Position numbers and translations under genes: made by a program. Under the pieces are notes generated by a model, which was given only the letters and a program-made list of their open reading frames with translations, had not been told where the DNA came from and did no database searches. From the NCBI GenBank assembly GCA_963707435.1, contig CAVPPF010000002.1, forward strand, positions 558,001 through 622,000: DNA of 64,000 nucleotides. The letters run 5' to 3'. This document shows positions 15,786 to 24,131 of this stretch, piece after piece (position 1 is the stretch's first letter; the number at the start of each line of letters is the position of its first letter). The stretch is from UBA4744 sp963707435 (GTDB taxonomy: Bacteria > Actinomycetota > Acidimicrobiia > Spongiisociales > UBA4744).

Positions 15786-16583
15786 TCAGCCGACGGGTTC
15801 AACGACCACAAGGGTGACTGATCCCACCAGTTCATCCATCGAGGCGTCTTTCCGGTACGTCGCCCTGATCGCGATCTCATAAGTGCCGGCCGGGATGTCG
15901 TACGCATCAACGCGGAACCGGGCCACGTCGGTTTCACCGTCCTCGAGCCGGGCATTGTGGTGCAGGCTGGTCGAAGTACCGTCGGCCGGATAGACGATGG
16001 GGAGCCCGCCGCCGTCCGTCACGGTCAACTGGAAGTCGTCCAGGCGCGGCGCCAACCCAGCATAGGAAACCCCGACCCACGCGCTCTCGCCAAGTGTTAC
16101 CTCGCCGAGCGATGCGGTGACCTGTTGGAGGTCTTCGCCGCCGGTGTACTGAATGACCGGTACCCGGACGTTGAACACGTTGTTTCTCTCTTTGCCGTTT
16201 CGCTCATACGAGAGGGTGAACTGAAGTTTGATGTCTGTCCCGGCCGCGTAGGGGACGGTTACGTGGACGGCCGTGAAGTCGTATTCGCCGTCGGAGAGGG
16301 TGTCGTCGGCCCAAAGCGATGTGTAGCTCCCGGTGTTGTCCGGGTACCGGACCTCGACTCCGGCCTCAGGCTTTTTGACGACGAGCCGGAAGTTCTCAAC
16401 ATCCCCGCCTCCGCCGTGCCAATTCAGCGCGATCCAGGCGCTATCTCCGGCGACGATGGCCGCCGTCTCGTAGTTGGTCAGCACGACATCCTTCTCGACG
16501 TCGGGTTTGGGGGCGGCCGCCGCCGGCGAGGCAATACCCAGGATGAGGGCAAGGACCATGAGGAGAGCGAAGGGAATGCGCAT
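15786..16583 (-). CDS. Secreted protein with two related beta-sandwich-like repeats (copy B)
   Basis: A 265-residue protein with a signal peptide ending ASPAAAAPK and two tandem units, the first with AIVAGDSAWIALNWHGGGGD and the second with TLGESAWVGVSYAG. It aligns along its whole length with copy A at 14451-15224, so the pair arose by duplication. Its function is unknown. It follows 50 bases after the small lipoprotein copy B. Confidence 0.75.
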   Translation of the reverse strand: MRIPFALLMVLALILGIASPAAAAPKPDVEKDVVLTNYETAAIVAGDSAWIALNWHGGGGDVENFRLVVKKPEAGVEVRYPDNTGSYTSLWADDTLSDGEYDFTAVHVTVPYAAGTDIKLQFTLSYERNGKERNNVFNVRVPVIQYTGGEDLQQVTASLGEVTLGESAWVGVSYAGLAPRLDDFQLTVTDGGGLPIVYPADGTSTSLHHNARLEDGETDVARFRVDAYDIPAGTYEIAIRATYRKDASMDELVGSVTLVVVEPVG

Positions 16584-16633
16584 ATCCTGGAATATCGGTC
16601 GATGCCTATGGAAACCTTGAGGTCGTTTGGTGC

Positions 16634-16930
16634 CTATGAACCTGTATCGCAGTACTCGGCGAATTCAACGGCAACTTCGGCGCGAAGGTCGGGCTGGTCG
16701 GTGAGATCATCCTTGAAGGCCCGGTACTGCTCGGCGGTGACGGCGTTGCCGGCCAGGCGAGCGTCGAGCTCGGCCTGGATGTCTCCAACCTCGTCAAAGG
16801 TGAAGCGCTGGACGTCGCACATCCACCGGCCTTCGATGGAGGCAAGCAGCGCGGAGTCGTACGACACGCCACAACCGGCCAGCAGGAGGGAAGCGGCAAT
16901 GATGACGCTCGTGGTTCGCTTGCGGATCAT
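16634..16930 (-). CDS. Small lipoprotein with RWMCDVQRF motif (copy B)
   Basis: A 98-residue predicted lipoprotein (SLLLAGC lipobox). Its mature domain matches copy A: SIEGRWMCDVQRFTFDEV, then a helical LDARLAG...YRAFKDDL and a final VEFAEYCDTGS. It lacks the Thr-rich linker of copy A. The ATG at 16930 is chosen because it gives a complete signal peptide; an upstream in-frame start would run into the neighbouring ATPase gene. It lies 46 bases downstream of the Cdc48-like gene, so it may belong to the same transcript. Confidence 0.7.
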   Translation of the reverse strand: MIRKRTTSVIIAASLLLAGCGVSYDSALLASIEGRWMCDVQRFTFDEVGDIQAELDARLAGNAVTAEQYRAFKDDLTDQPDLRAEVAVEFAEYCDTGS

Positions 16931-16976
16931 TCCGTAGGTATCGGACGCTGCCCGGGTGGTCTTGACGAAAAGGCAG

Positions 16977-18977
16977 CTACTGCTTGAACCGCTGCATCGC
17001 TTTCTCGATCTCGTCCCAACCGACCGAGAGCGCCGAAGTGTCGTTGCGAAGCGCGGTGAGGGCGGCCTCCCGGAGCATGCCATCGAGATCGGCGAACGAC
17101 AGACCTTCGGTCTTCTGGGCGAGCTGATCGAGATCGACACCCTCGGAAAAGGGAACATCAGAAAGGCCCAGGAGCGCTCTTCTGCCTTCGACCCCCGGCA
17201 AGCCAAGCTCGATGTGGATCTCGAAACGCCCGGCTCGCAACAATGCGGGGTCGATCAGGTCCTTTCGGTTGGTGGCTCCGATAACGGCGACATCGCCACG
17301 CTCGGAAACTCCGTCGATTTCCGTCAGCAAGGCGGCCACGACCGAATCGGTAACCGAAGTCGAGGACCTGCCTCGCACGGGAGCAAGGGCGTCCACTTCG
17401 TCGAAGAAGAGGATTGCCGGGGCCGCGGCCCGGGCACGGGCAAAAACCTCCCGGACCCCGCGCTCGGACTCGCCGACGAACTTGTCGAGTAGCTCGGCAC
17501 CCTTGATCGAGAAGAAGGCGGCTCCCGACTCGTGGGCGAGCGCCCTGGTCACGAAAGTCTTGCCGGTGCCGGGGGGACCGTGCAGGAGGATGCCACGGGG
17601 TGGTTCGATCCCCATGCGGGAGAAACGCTCCGGCTCGGTGATCGGCCAGATAACGGCTTCCGTCAGGCGTTGCTTGACTTCCGTCAGGTTGGCGACCCGC
17701 TCGAACCCGTAGGACGGGATGTCTCCCATCGGAACGGATCCCAGGGACGGTGAGGTGCCGTCGAGGGCATCGATCATCAGTTCGGTGGTCACTTTGCCTC
17801 TCGTGCGGGCGACGACCGCAGAGGCGTGCACGACCGACGCGACGATATCTGCCCCGGAGAACCCCGCCGTTCGAGAAGCCAGCCGATCGAAGTCCAGATC
17901 TTCGGAGGGTACTCTCGACAGCGCCGCATCGAACAGCAACCGGCGTCGATTGAGGTCGGGGGGCGGGATGCTGAGGATGCGAGGCAGGAGAGGCGAGCGG
18001 ACGATCGAGTCATCGAGGTGACCGACCGACGCCACACCCAGCACGCAGGCGAGTCCCTGCTGTTCGGCCACCGCGTCGAGGAACCAGCGCAGGATGGCGC
18101 TCACCTGCGTACGGAACGGGGCGAGGCCTTCCTCTCCGGCAACGGCCTCCAAACGGTCGACGAACACCACCGCCGGGGTCGCGGTGTTCTTGGCCTTTTC
18201 GAGGAGATCGAGGAGCCGCTCCGGTTTGAACACGAGATCCAGCGAGACCTCATGGACACGGGCTCCGGCAATCCCGGCGGCTGTAGTCACCAGTTCGGAT
18301 TTCCCGCACCCGATCGGACCTTCGACGATGACCCCGGCCACATGGGGCAGGCCCCAGGCGGACGGCAGGTCCTGGGGAGAGGTGAGCAATGAGAACCAGC
18401 CGGTCAGCATCTCCAATTCAGTTTCAAGTCCGGCCAGAAGCGCCTCGGTGGTGGTCGGCGCTCCCGGTCTAGCCGGAGCAGCGGAAGATGCAATCTCCGG
18501 GGCAACCATCGGGGCGCGGGCAGCCTCGGCTTCGCTCACGAAGCTCGTCGCCATGCCGACCGTTGCGGCCGGGTCGGGGTCGACCTCAGCGATCCGGATT
18601 TCCACGGGTGCGCCTCCACCATCGCCGTACGCAGTGTCGACGGTGATCTGATCACCGGTGCTGACCGGTCGTCCCTGCAACCCGTGGACCAGGGTGCGCA
18701 CCTCGAGTGGGAGTTGTTCTCCCTCGATCACGACCCGGCGAGCGGTCGGCAGGATGGCCCGTTTTGCGTCGACTCCCTGCCCGGCGGTCAAGCCGGCGTT
18801 TTCGATGGCCTGGGGGCCAAGCAGGAGGGCAGTGGGTTCCGATGTTTCGCGTGGGCGAACCAGTACATGAGAACTGCCCACGGCGATGATGCCACCACCG
18901 GGCATGCCCATGGCAGCCAGGAGGGTGCGGTCGGCCCCGGCCACGGGGTCTCTACCGGGTCGAACGGTGAAGCGCAT
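16977..18977 (-). CDS. Cdc48/VCP-like double AAA ATPase
   Basis: A 666-residue protein with a Cdc48-type N-terminal double-psi barrel region (about 1-125), a Pro/Ala-rich linker and two AAA modules. The first has Walker A GPIGCGKS at 220-227 but a degenerate Walker B (VVFVDRLEAV, Arg in place of the catalytic Glu). The second has GPPGTGKT at 467-474, Walker B ILFFDEVDAL and RAGRFEIHIEL, all intact. Family members unfold or extract proteins using ATP. The first ring is probably a structural or nucleotide-binding ring rather than a hydrolase. ATG 18977 fits the N-domain start. Confidence 0.88.
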   Translation of the reverse strand: MRFTVRPGRDPVAGADRTLLAAMGMPGGGIIAVGSSHVLVRPRETSEPTALLLGPQAIENAGLTAGQGVDAKRAILPTARRVVIEGEQLPLEVRTLVHGLQGRPVSTGDQITVDTAYGDGGGAPVEIRIAEVDPDPAATVGMATSFVSEAEAARAPMVAPEIASSAAPARPGAPTTTEALLAGLETELEMLTGWFSLLTSPQDLPSAWGLPHVAGVIVEGPIGCGKSELVTTAAGIAGARVHEVSLDLVFKPERLLDLLEKAKNTATPAVVFVDRLEAVAGEEGLAPFRTQVSAILRWFLDAVAEQQGLACVLGVASVGHLDDSIVRSPLLPRILSIPPPDLNRRRLLFDAALSRVPSEDLDFDRLASRTAGFSGADIVASVVHASAVVARTRGKVTTELMIDALDGTSPSLGSVPMGDIPSYGFERVANLTEVKQRLTEAVIWPITEPERFSRMGIEPPRGILLHGPPGTGKTFVTRALAHESGAAFFSIKGAELLDKFVGESERGVREVFARARAAAPAILFFDEVDALAPVRGRSSTSVTDSVVAALLTEIDGVSERGDVAVIGATNRKDLIDPALLRAGRFEIHIELGLPGVEGRRALLGLSDVPFSEGVDLDQLAQKTEGLSFADLDGMLREAALTALRNDTSALSVGWDEIEKAMQRFKQ

Positions 18978-19018
18978 GTGCGCATGGTAGATGGCAGCGT
19001 CCGGCTCGGTGTCGTGTC

Positions 19019-20647
19019 TCAGGCAACCAGATGCAGTTCGGGGATGCGGGCAACCGGCATGTGGAGCGGCTGAGAAGCATCGATCAGCAGCGCCCCGGAA
19101 CGCGTCAGCCATTGCCAGATCAGGTGCGCCTCTTCGGCGTCCTGTACGGTGGGCGGAACCTGTGGCCAGGCCGATTCCAGGTCGCCGGCCGGGAAGAAGG
19201 CCGGCCGGTTGCCCCCGGACCAGGCGAAGGTGAGCCGGCCCCGCTCGATGATCGCCCCATCTCCGCCTGCGGTTTCCGTCCACAGCAATCCAGCCTGGTT
19301 GAGGGTCTGCCACGCTCGCCGGCGTTCCAGGGACCGGGCGAGGGCCCGGTAGCGATCCCGCATCCACCCGGCTTCTTCGAAGCGCTGCTGCAGAGCCAGA
19401 TCGGTCATCTTCTCCTGGAGCGGCGCGAGGAGAAGCTGCGGATCGAGCTCGATACCCGCCAGCAGCCTCTCGACGACGGGCCGGTAATCGGACTCGGACA
19501 GCGAACCGTCGCAGGGGCACACCGCAACTCCCAGTTGAGCGAATGCGCATGCGCCCCCTTTGGTACCCGGCCGCCCCGAACAACGGCGGATGGGCACGGC
19601 ATCCCAGAGGGAGGTCATGACGAGTTCTGCACTGCGGCGGCTCCGGTACGGGCCCAGGTAGATGAGCCCGTCGTCGCGCAGGGTGCGAACGAGGGAGAGC
19701 CTCGGGAACTTCTCGTTCGTCAGTTTCACGAAGTGCGATGACTTCGGGGGCTTCGAACGGCGGTTGTAGCGGGGGCGATGCGCATGGATCAGGCGCAGTT
19801 CCGTGACCTCAGCCTCGAGGTCCGACGAGCACACCCGGTGGTCCACGGTGTCGAGTTCTTTCAGCATTGAGGAGACGGTCCGGCGGGTATCTCCGTAGAA
19901 ATAGCTGCGGACCCTGGTCCGGAGATTGTTGGCTTTCCCGATGTAGAAGATGCTCCCGTTGCGGTCCTTGAAGATGTAGACGCCCGGCTTGCGGGGCAGG
20001 GCGTCGGCCAGCCGGATCTTGCCGTAGTGGGCCGAGCCGCGGGCCGTCGGGAGTTGCAGGAGGTCCTCGAGGGCAGTGACCCCGATCGTGCCGGCTCGCT
20101 CGAGCAGCGAGTGCAGAACCCAGGCGGTCGCCTTGGCATCCTCGAGAGCGCGGTGGTTGGGAACGGTAGGCGAGCGGAAGTGGGCAGCCAGCGTCTGCAG
20201 TTTGAGGTTGCGGAGTTCGTTGCGGATGAGCCGCCGGGCCAGCGCGTGGGTGTCGACGGAGCGATTCGGCAAGCGCCCGTAGCCGAGCCGCATCGAGTCG
20301 GCGTTGAGGAAGGAAAGGTCGAACCGGACGTTGTGGCCGACGATGACCGCATCGCCGATGAACTCGAGGAAGGCCGGAAGCACCTCTTCGATCGGGGGAG
20401 CTTCAATGACCATCGACTGCGTTATACCGGTGAGGATGGTGATGAAGGGTGGGATCGGGGATCCGGGATTGACCAGCGTCTGAAAGGATCCGACTTCCTC
20501 GCCGCCGACGTACTTCACCGCACCGATTTCGGTGATGGAGGAATCGGCCGGCGAACCGCCCGTCGTCTCCAGATCGAGAACACAGAAGGGAACCTCGATC
20601 AACGGGGCCCCCATGTCGTCGAAGCTCTGCTGAGTGGCGCTGATCAC
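19019..20647 (-). CDS. DEDD 3'-5' exonuclease fused to GIY-YIG (UvrC-like) nuclease
   Basis: A 542-residue fusion known from actinobacteria. Residues 18-185 form a DnaQ-type exonuclease (FCVLDLETTGGSP, GHNVRFDLSFLN, NHRALEDAKAT). Residues about 215-300 form a GIY-YIG domain (GVYIFKDRNGSIFYIGKANN, RTRVRSYF). The C-terminal part resembles the Cys-containing region of UvrC/Cho (RRCSGRPGTKGGACAFAQLG). It is expected to incise and resect damaged DNA. The gene precedes the Cdc48-like ATPase on the same strand with a 41-base gap. Confidence 0.88.
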   Translation of the reverse strand: MISATQQSFDDMGAPLIEVPFCVLDLETTGGSPADSSITEIGAVKYVGGEEVGSFQTLVNPGSPIPPFITILTGITQSMVIEAPPIEEVLPAFLEFIGDAVIVGHNVRFDLSFLNADSMRLGYGRLPNRSVDTHALARRLIRNELRNLKLQTLAAHFRSPTVPNHRALEDAKATAWVLHSLLERAGTIGVTALEDLLQLPTARGSAHYGKIRLADALPRKPGVYIFKDRNGSIFYIGKANNLRTRVRSYFYGDTRRTVSSMLKELDTVDHRVCSSDLEAEVTELRLIHAHRPRYNRRSKPPKSSHFVKLTNEKFPRLSLVRTLRDDGLIYLGPYRSRRSAELVMTSLWDAVPIRRCSGRPGTKGGACAFAQLGVAVCPCDGSLSESDYRPVVERLLAGIELDPQLLLAPLQEKMTDLALQQRFEEAGWMRDRYRALARSLERRRAWQTLNQAGLLWTETAGGDGAIIERGRLTFAWSGGNRPAFFPAGDLESAWPQVPPTVQDAEEAHLIWQWLTRSGALLIDASQPLHMPVARIPELHLVA

Positions 20648-20688
20648 CGCACCGAAACTAGGGCGAACGTATGTTCGATGTCAAGGAT

Positions 20689-20770
20689 CCTCCCCCCTGC
20701 GAACGAAGTGAGCGAGAAGGGGGGAGGTGGCGAGCCCGGAGGGCTCGGCGGAGGGGGGTTGGTTCCCAAC
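20689..20770. repeat. Interspersed double-hairpin G/C repeat, copy 1
   Basis: CTCCCCCCTG and AGAAGGGGGGAG bracket a short variable stem. A second small hairpin (CGAGCCCGGAGGGCTCG) follows, then GGAGGGGGGTTGGTTCCCA. The same frame of conserved blocks recurs at 37135-37214 with compensatory differences in the stems. It lies between the divergent DEDD-nuclease start and the end of the methyltransferase gene and encodes nothing evident. Confidence 0.7.
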
Positions 20771-20778
20771 AAGAGGGC

Positions 20779-21378
20779 CTAAACCCTCTTCTTCGCCTCT
20801 CCCTGCACCATGCTGCCGCTCTTCGACCTCCACAGCCGGGTGATCTCAAAACCGTTCGCTTCGATCGTTTCGAGCGTGGAGCGGTTGGTGTGGCACCCGC
20901 CCGAAACCCGGCGCCAGTAGGGAGTGACCCAATCCTGGAACCTCGCCGTGGTGGCGTGTGGCGAGCGAATGTGTTCGAGGAAGATCAGCGATCCCTCCGG
21001 TTTGAGCACCCGGTGGGCCCCTTGCAGCGCCATAGCCGGATCGGGGATCGTGCAGAGGATGAGGCTGATGACCACGGTGTCGAATTCCTCCGCAAGGAAG
21101 TGCATGTCCTCGCCGGGGAGCAGCTCGAGATGGACCGGGCAAGGAGCTTCGCCCGCTCGCCGTTTGGCCCGTTTCAACATGTGCGGGTCGGGGTCGATGG
21201 CGACCACCTCGGTGGCGTTCGTGAAGTGGGCCAGGTTCAACCCGGTGCCGACCCCGATTTCCAGGACCCGCCCGGTAGCGGCTTCCGCCAGGCGGGCTCG
21301 CTGCCTGCGCAACCCCAGCCAGTCGTTGGGGATCATCAGCAGGTCGTACAGCGCCGCCACAACGGGATGCTCAGCCAC
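20779..21378 (-). CDS. Class I SAM-dependent methyltransferase
   Basis: A 199-residue Rossmann-fold methyltransferase. SAM motif I is VLEIGVGTGLNL, motif II is VVAIDPDPHML, followed by a conserved LILCTIPDP strand and HRVLKPEGSLIFLEH. The pattern matches the UbiE/METTL7-type group acting on small molecules. The substrate is unknown. It ends next to an interspersed repeat and is followed upstream by an RNA methyltransferase on the same strand. Confidence 0.85.
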   Translation of the reverse strand: MAEHPVVAALYDLLMIPNDWLGLRRQRARLAEAATGRVLEIGVGTGLNLAHFTNATEVVAIDPDPHMLKRAKRRAGEAPCPVHLELLPGEDMHFLAEEFDTVVISLILCTIPDPAMALQGAHRVLKPEGSLIFLEHIRSPHATTARFQDWVTPYWRRVSGGCHTNRSTLETIEANGFEITRLWRSKSGSMVQGEAKKRV

Positions 21379-21411
21379 CGCGGGAGTCCATTCGGTCCGA
21401 GATATCGGCTT

Positions 21412-22245
21412 TCACGATGGAGGCACCGGGCCCGTCCCGGCGATTGCGGCAGCACGCTGACGGACCGCTTCGAAGAGAACTACCCCCGCGGCCATGGCGG
21501 CGTTGAGGCTGTCCACCTGCCCTGCCATCGGAATGCGGATCTGCATCCCGGCCTCCTGCAGCCAGGTTTCGGTGAGCCCGTATTGCTCGCTTCCGACGGC
21601 GATCGCGGCCGGACGGCTGAGATCGGCCTGCCAGTGAGGAACGGTTGCACCAGGGGTGGTGGCGAAGGTGGCGATCCCGCGCTCCGCCAGCCAGCGGAGC
21701 GCATCCGGGGTCGACGAGACGGCCAGCGGAACCAGGAAGAGGCAACCCAGCGAAGCCCGGACGACGTTCGGGTTGAACGGATCGGTGGTGGGCTCGCACA
21801 CGATGACGGCATCAACCCCGGCGGAGTCGGCCGTCCGCAACATCGTCCCCAGATTGCCGGGCTTCTCGATCGATTCGACGACCAGGACCAGCGGGTTCGA
21901 CGACGGTGTGAGCCGATCGAGCGATGTGGGGAACTGATCGGCCAAGCCCATGAGCCCTTCCGGCCGATCCCGGTAGCTCACCTTCCGGAAGGCCTCAGGA
22001 CCCAGCTCAACGGCGTGGGCTCCGCCGGCCACCGCCCGTTCAACCAGACCGTTTTCGTTGTCACCGAGGAAGAGGTCGGGGCAAACAAAGACCTCTCGGA
22101 TCTCCAGCCCGGAGTCAACCGCCCTCGTCAGCTCGCGATACCCCTCGATGAGAAAAACGCCCGACGCGTCGCGTTCGCGCCGGTTGCGGAGCTTGACCAG
22201 GTGTTTGACTCGCGGGTTGGTTACCGAGGTGATGATCTCGTGCAC
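21412..22245 (-). CDS. TrmH/SpoU-family RNA 2'-O-methyltransferase
   Basis: A 277-residue protein. The N-terminal substrate-binding domain begins TSVTNPRVKHLVKLRNRR with FLIEGYREL. The C-terminal SPOUT knot domain shows ESIEKPGNLGTMLRTADSAG (motif 1), AVGSEQYGLTETWL (motif 2) and IPMAGQVDSLNAAMAAGVVL (motif 3). It methylates a ribose in 23S rRNA or tRNA, but the exact target cannot be read from sequence. It is transcribed in the same direction as the thioesterase and small methyltransferase. Confidence 0.92.
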   Translation of the reverse strand: MHEIITSVTNPRVKHLVKLRNRRERDASGVFLIEGYRELTRAVDSGLEIREVFVCPDLFLGDNENGLVERAVAGGAHAVELGPEAFRKVSYRDRPEGLMGLADQFPTSLDRLTPSSNPLVLVVESIEKPGNLGTMLRTADSAGVDAVIVCEPTTDPFNPNVVRASLGCLFLVPLAVSSTPDALRWLAERGIATFATTPGATVPHWQADLSRPAAIAVGSEQYGLTETWLQEAGMQIRIPMAGQVDSLNAAMAAGVVLFEAVRQRAAAIAGTGPVPPS

Positions 22246-22272
22246 GAGGCGACCTTACCGCAGTCCCTTCAA

Positions 22273-23055
22273 TCACCGTTCGTCGACGTAGAGGCTCTGG
22301 AGCGAGCGGCCAAAGCGGCCTCGCTCGTCGAAGAGAACGGCTTCGGCCAGGCCGGAACCCTGCCGCTCGAGCCTGGTGCGGGCGTCGAGTCCGATCCATT
22401 CACCCCCGGCCGCCCGGTGCTGGTAGACCGTCAGGTCGGGGTTGATGAACAGGTACCGGTGGATGTCAACGGCGGAGGAGATTCCATTCCCACAGTCGGC
22501 GGCGACAAGCACCCGCTGCAGCGGAGTGGGATCCTCGCCCGCCACGATCGGCACAACCAGACGAATCCAGGCAACCGAGGGGCCGGGCTCGGTCAGACCG
22601 CCGATCAAGGGCCTGGTGTCGAGTGCATCTCCGAAGTTCTCCCATTCCACCGGCACCAGCCGCACCGGTGCGACGGTGTCGGGCGTCGCCAGGGTCTCCG
22701 GCGGGCCTGAGGCTTCAGGCGGCAGGTCGATCCCCTCGTGGATCCGGATGCGCAGCGCCATGGCCCGGGCGACGGGTTCGCTGTCAGAACTCAGCGTCGC
22801 CTCGACGAACTGGACCCGTTTCCCCGGTCGAACGACCCGGCTGGTCACGGTGAGGGCGGCGATCGGCACCGGGCGGATGAACTCTACGGTGAACCGCGCA
22901 ACGAACATCGAGGCGGGTGCGGTTGCTTCGACCGCCCGGGCCAGGAGCGCCGCAGGCGGCCCACCATGTTGGGAATCCGGGGTCCATGGTCCACGGGTCA
23001 AGGCGGAGGGCAGCAAGGCTCCGGAATGCGTGCGGGTGAAGAGAGCCTCGGCCAT
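22273..23055 (-). CDS. Acyl-CoA thioesterase-like double hot-dog protein
   Basis: A 260-residue protein of the TesB-like thioesterase superfamily. The N-terminal hot-dog half shows GPWTPDSQHGGPPAALLARA and a FTVEFIRPVPI strand with RVVRPGKRVQFVEA. The C-terminal half shows DCGNGISS and the HRYLFINPDLTVYQHR strand, ending with GLAEAVLFDERGRFGRSLQS. It should hydrolyse an acyl-CoA, but the chain length is unknown. It lies 9 bases after the nitroreductase gene. Confidence 0.85.
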   Translation of the reverse strand: MAEALFTRTHSGALLPSALTRGPWTPDSQHGGPPAALLARAVEATAPASMFVARFTVEFIRPVPIAALTVTSRVVRPGKRVQFVEATLSSDSEPVARAMALRIRIHEGIDLPPEASGPPETLATPDTVAPVRLVPVEWENFGDALDTRPLIGGLTEPGPSVAWIRLVVPIVAGEDPTPLQRVLVAADCGNGISSAVDIHRYLFINPDLTVYQHRAAGGEWIGLDARTRLERQGSGLAEAVLFDERGRFGRSLQSLYVDER

Positions 23056-23064
23056 GGTGCGATC

Positions 23065-23679
23065 TTACGACGGCAACGTCTCCGTGCCGCTCCAGCGCTC
23101 TCGATGCACGACGTCGACCTCCGGCTTCCAACCTCGCTTGAGTGATCCGGACTTCCGGTCGGGCGCAGCATGGCCGACGGTGACCACCCCGATGGGAGTG
23201 ATCTCGTTGGGGATCTCGAGCAGGGACCGCAGACCGGGGATGGAATGAACTCCGAGCAGACCGGCTGCTAGTCCCTCATCGACTGCGGCCAGCAGAAGCA
23301 GCATCAGGGATGCTCCGGCATCGACCCACCAGTAGGGGACCGGCCACGTGATCTCTCGACCATCACGATCGACCTTGTCGGCTTCCTGGTAGCGCCGGTG
23401 GTAGTCGGCTTCGCTCGTGCAGATGACGAAGTGGACCGGGGCCCGGGAGATCCACGGGTCGAACCCGGCCGCCACGTACTCGGGCTCTCCGGATTGCTCG
23501 GCGATGGCCTTGCGCGTGTCCGCAGATGTGATCACAACCAGGTACTGGCCCTGGCTGAACCCGGCGCTGGGAGCCCGTCTGGTTGCGTCGATCAATCGAT
23601 CGATGGTGCCTGCGTCGACCGGCTCATCGGTGTAGCTACGGACCATCCGCCGTTTCCGGATGACGTCTTGAAACTCCAT
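23065..23679 (-). CDS. Nitroreductase-family flavoprotein
   Basis: A 204-residue FMN-dependent oxidoreductase. RKRRMVRSYTDEPVD and RRAPSAGFSQGQY are the usual N-terminal FMN-contact motifs, and WVDAGASLMLLLLAAVDEGL, GLLGVHS and PIGVVTVGH complete the fold. A BluB or F420 role cannot be excluded, but the sequence fits generic nitroreductase. ATG 23679 has AGAGG upstream. An in-frame start at 23721 would add an unconserved leader. Confidence 0.85.
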   Translation of the reverse strand: MEFQDVIRKRRMVRSYTDEPVDAGTIDRLIDATRRAPSAGFSQGQYLVVITSADTRKAIAEQSGEPEYVAAGFDPWISRAPVHFVICTSEADYHRRYQEADKVDRDGREITWPVPYWWVDAGASLMLLLLAAVDEGLAAGLLGVHSIPGLRSLLEIPNEITPIGVVTVGHAAPDRKSGSLKRGWKPEVDVVHRERWSGTETLPS

Positions 23680-23767
23680 GCGCGCCTCTTCTCTGGTTGA
23701 TGCTGGCGACCGGTCATCCACCAGTCTGGCTCATGACGCACAACCGGCAACTGATAACTTGAAGGCT

Positions 23768-24121
23768 ATGTCGGAACGCGAGTCGGCCTTTCGAGCTGTG
23801 CGCGATGTCGGCCTCGGGGTCGGAACCGTGGGGCTGGCCGTGCTGCTGACATTCTGGGGAAGCCTGGCGGCCGTTCAGGCCGTCTTCCTGGCGATGGCGA
23901 TTGCGGTCCTGTTCTGGATTGCTACCACCAGCGTCGATGGGCTGCGAGGATCGGCCGGGTGGCCCCGCCCGATCCTCTTCGGAGGTCTCCTGGTGGTGGT
24001 AGCCGTCAACGCCTCAGCCTTCTCGTTCACCGGGTTCACGGCGCTGTTGCTGAGCACGGGCGTGTTCGCCGTCGCCCTGCTCGTCGGCGTAACAAGGGTG
24101 CTGCGCCGGGTGGGTGGCTGA
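23768..24121 (+). CDS. Small membrane protein, function unknown
   Basis: A 117-residue protein with about four hydrophobic segments (VGTVGLAVLLTFWGSLAAV, VFLAMAIAVLFWIA, PILFGGLLVVVAVNASAF, LLLSTGVFAVALLVG). It starts MSERESAFRAVRDVGLG and ends in a short basic tail. No family recognised. It is transcribed away from the nitroreductase and converges on the transhydrogenase genes. Confidence 0.6.
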   Translation: MSERESAFRAVRDVGLGVGTVGLAVLLTFWGSLAAVQAVFLAMAIAVLFWIATTSVDGLRGSAGWPRPILFGGLLVVVAVNASAFSFTGFTALLLSTGVFAVALLVGVTRVLRRVGG

Positions 24122-24131
24122 CGGCCCGCCC

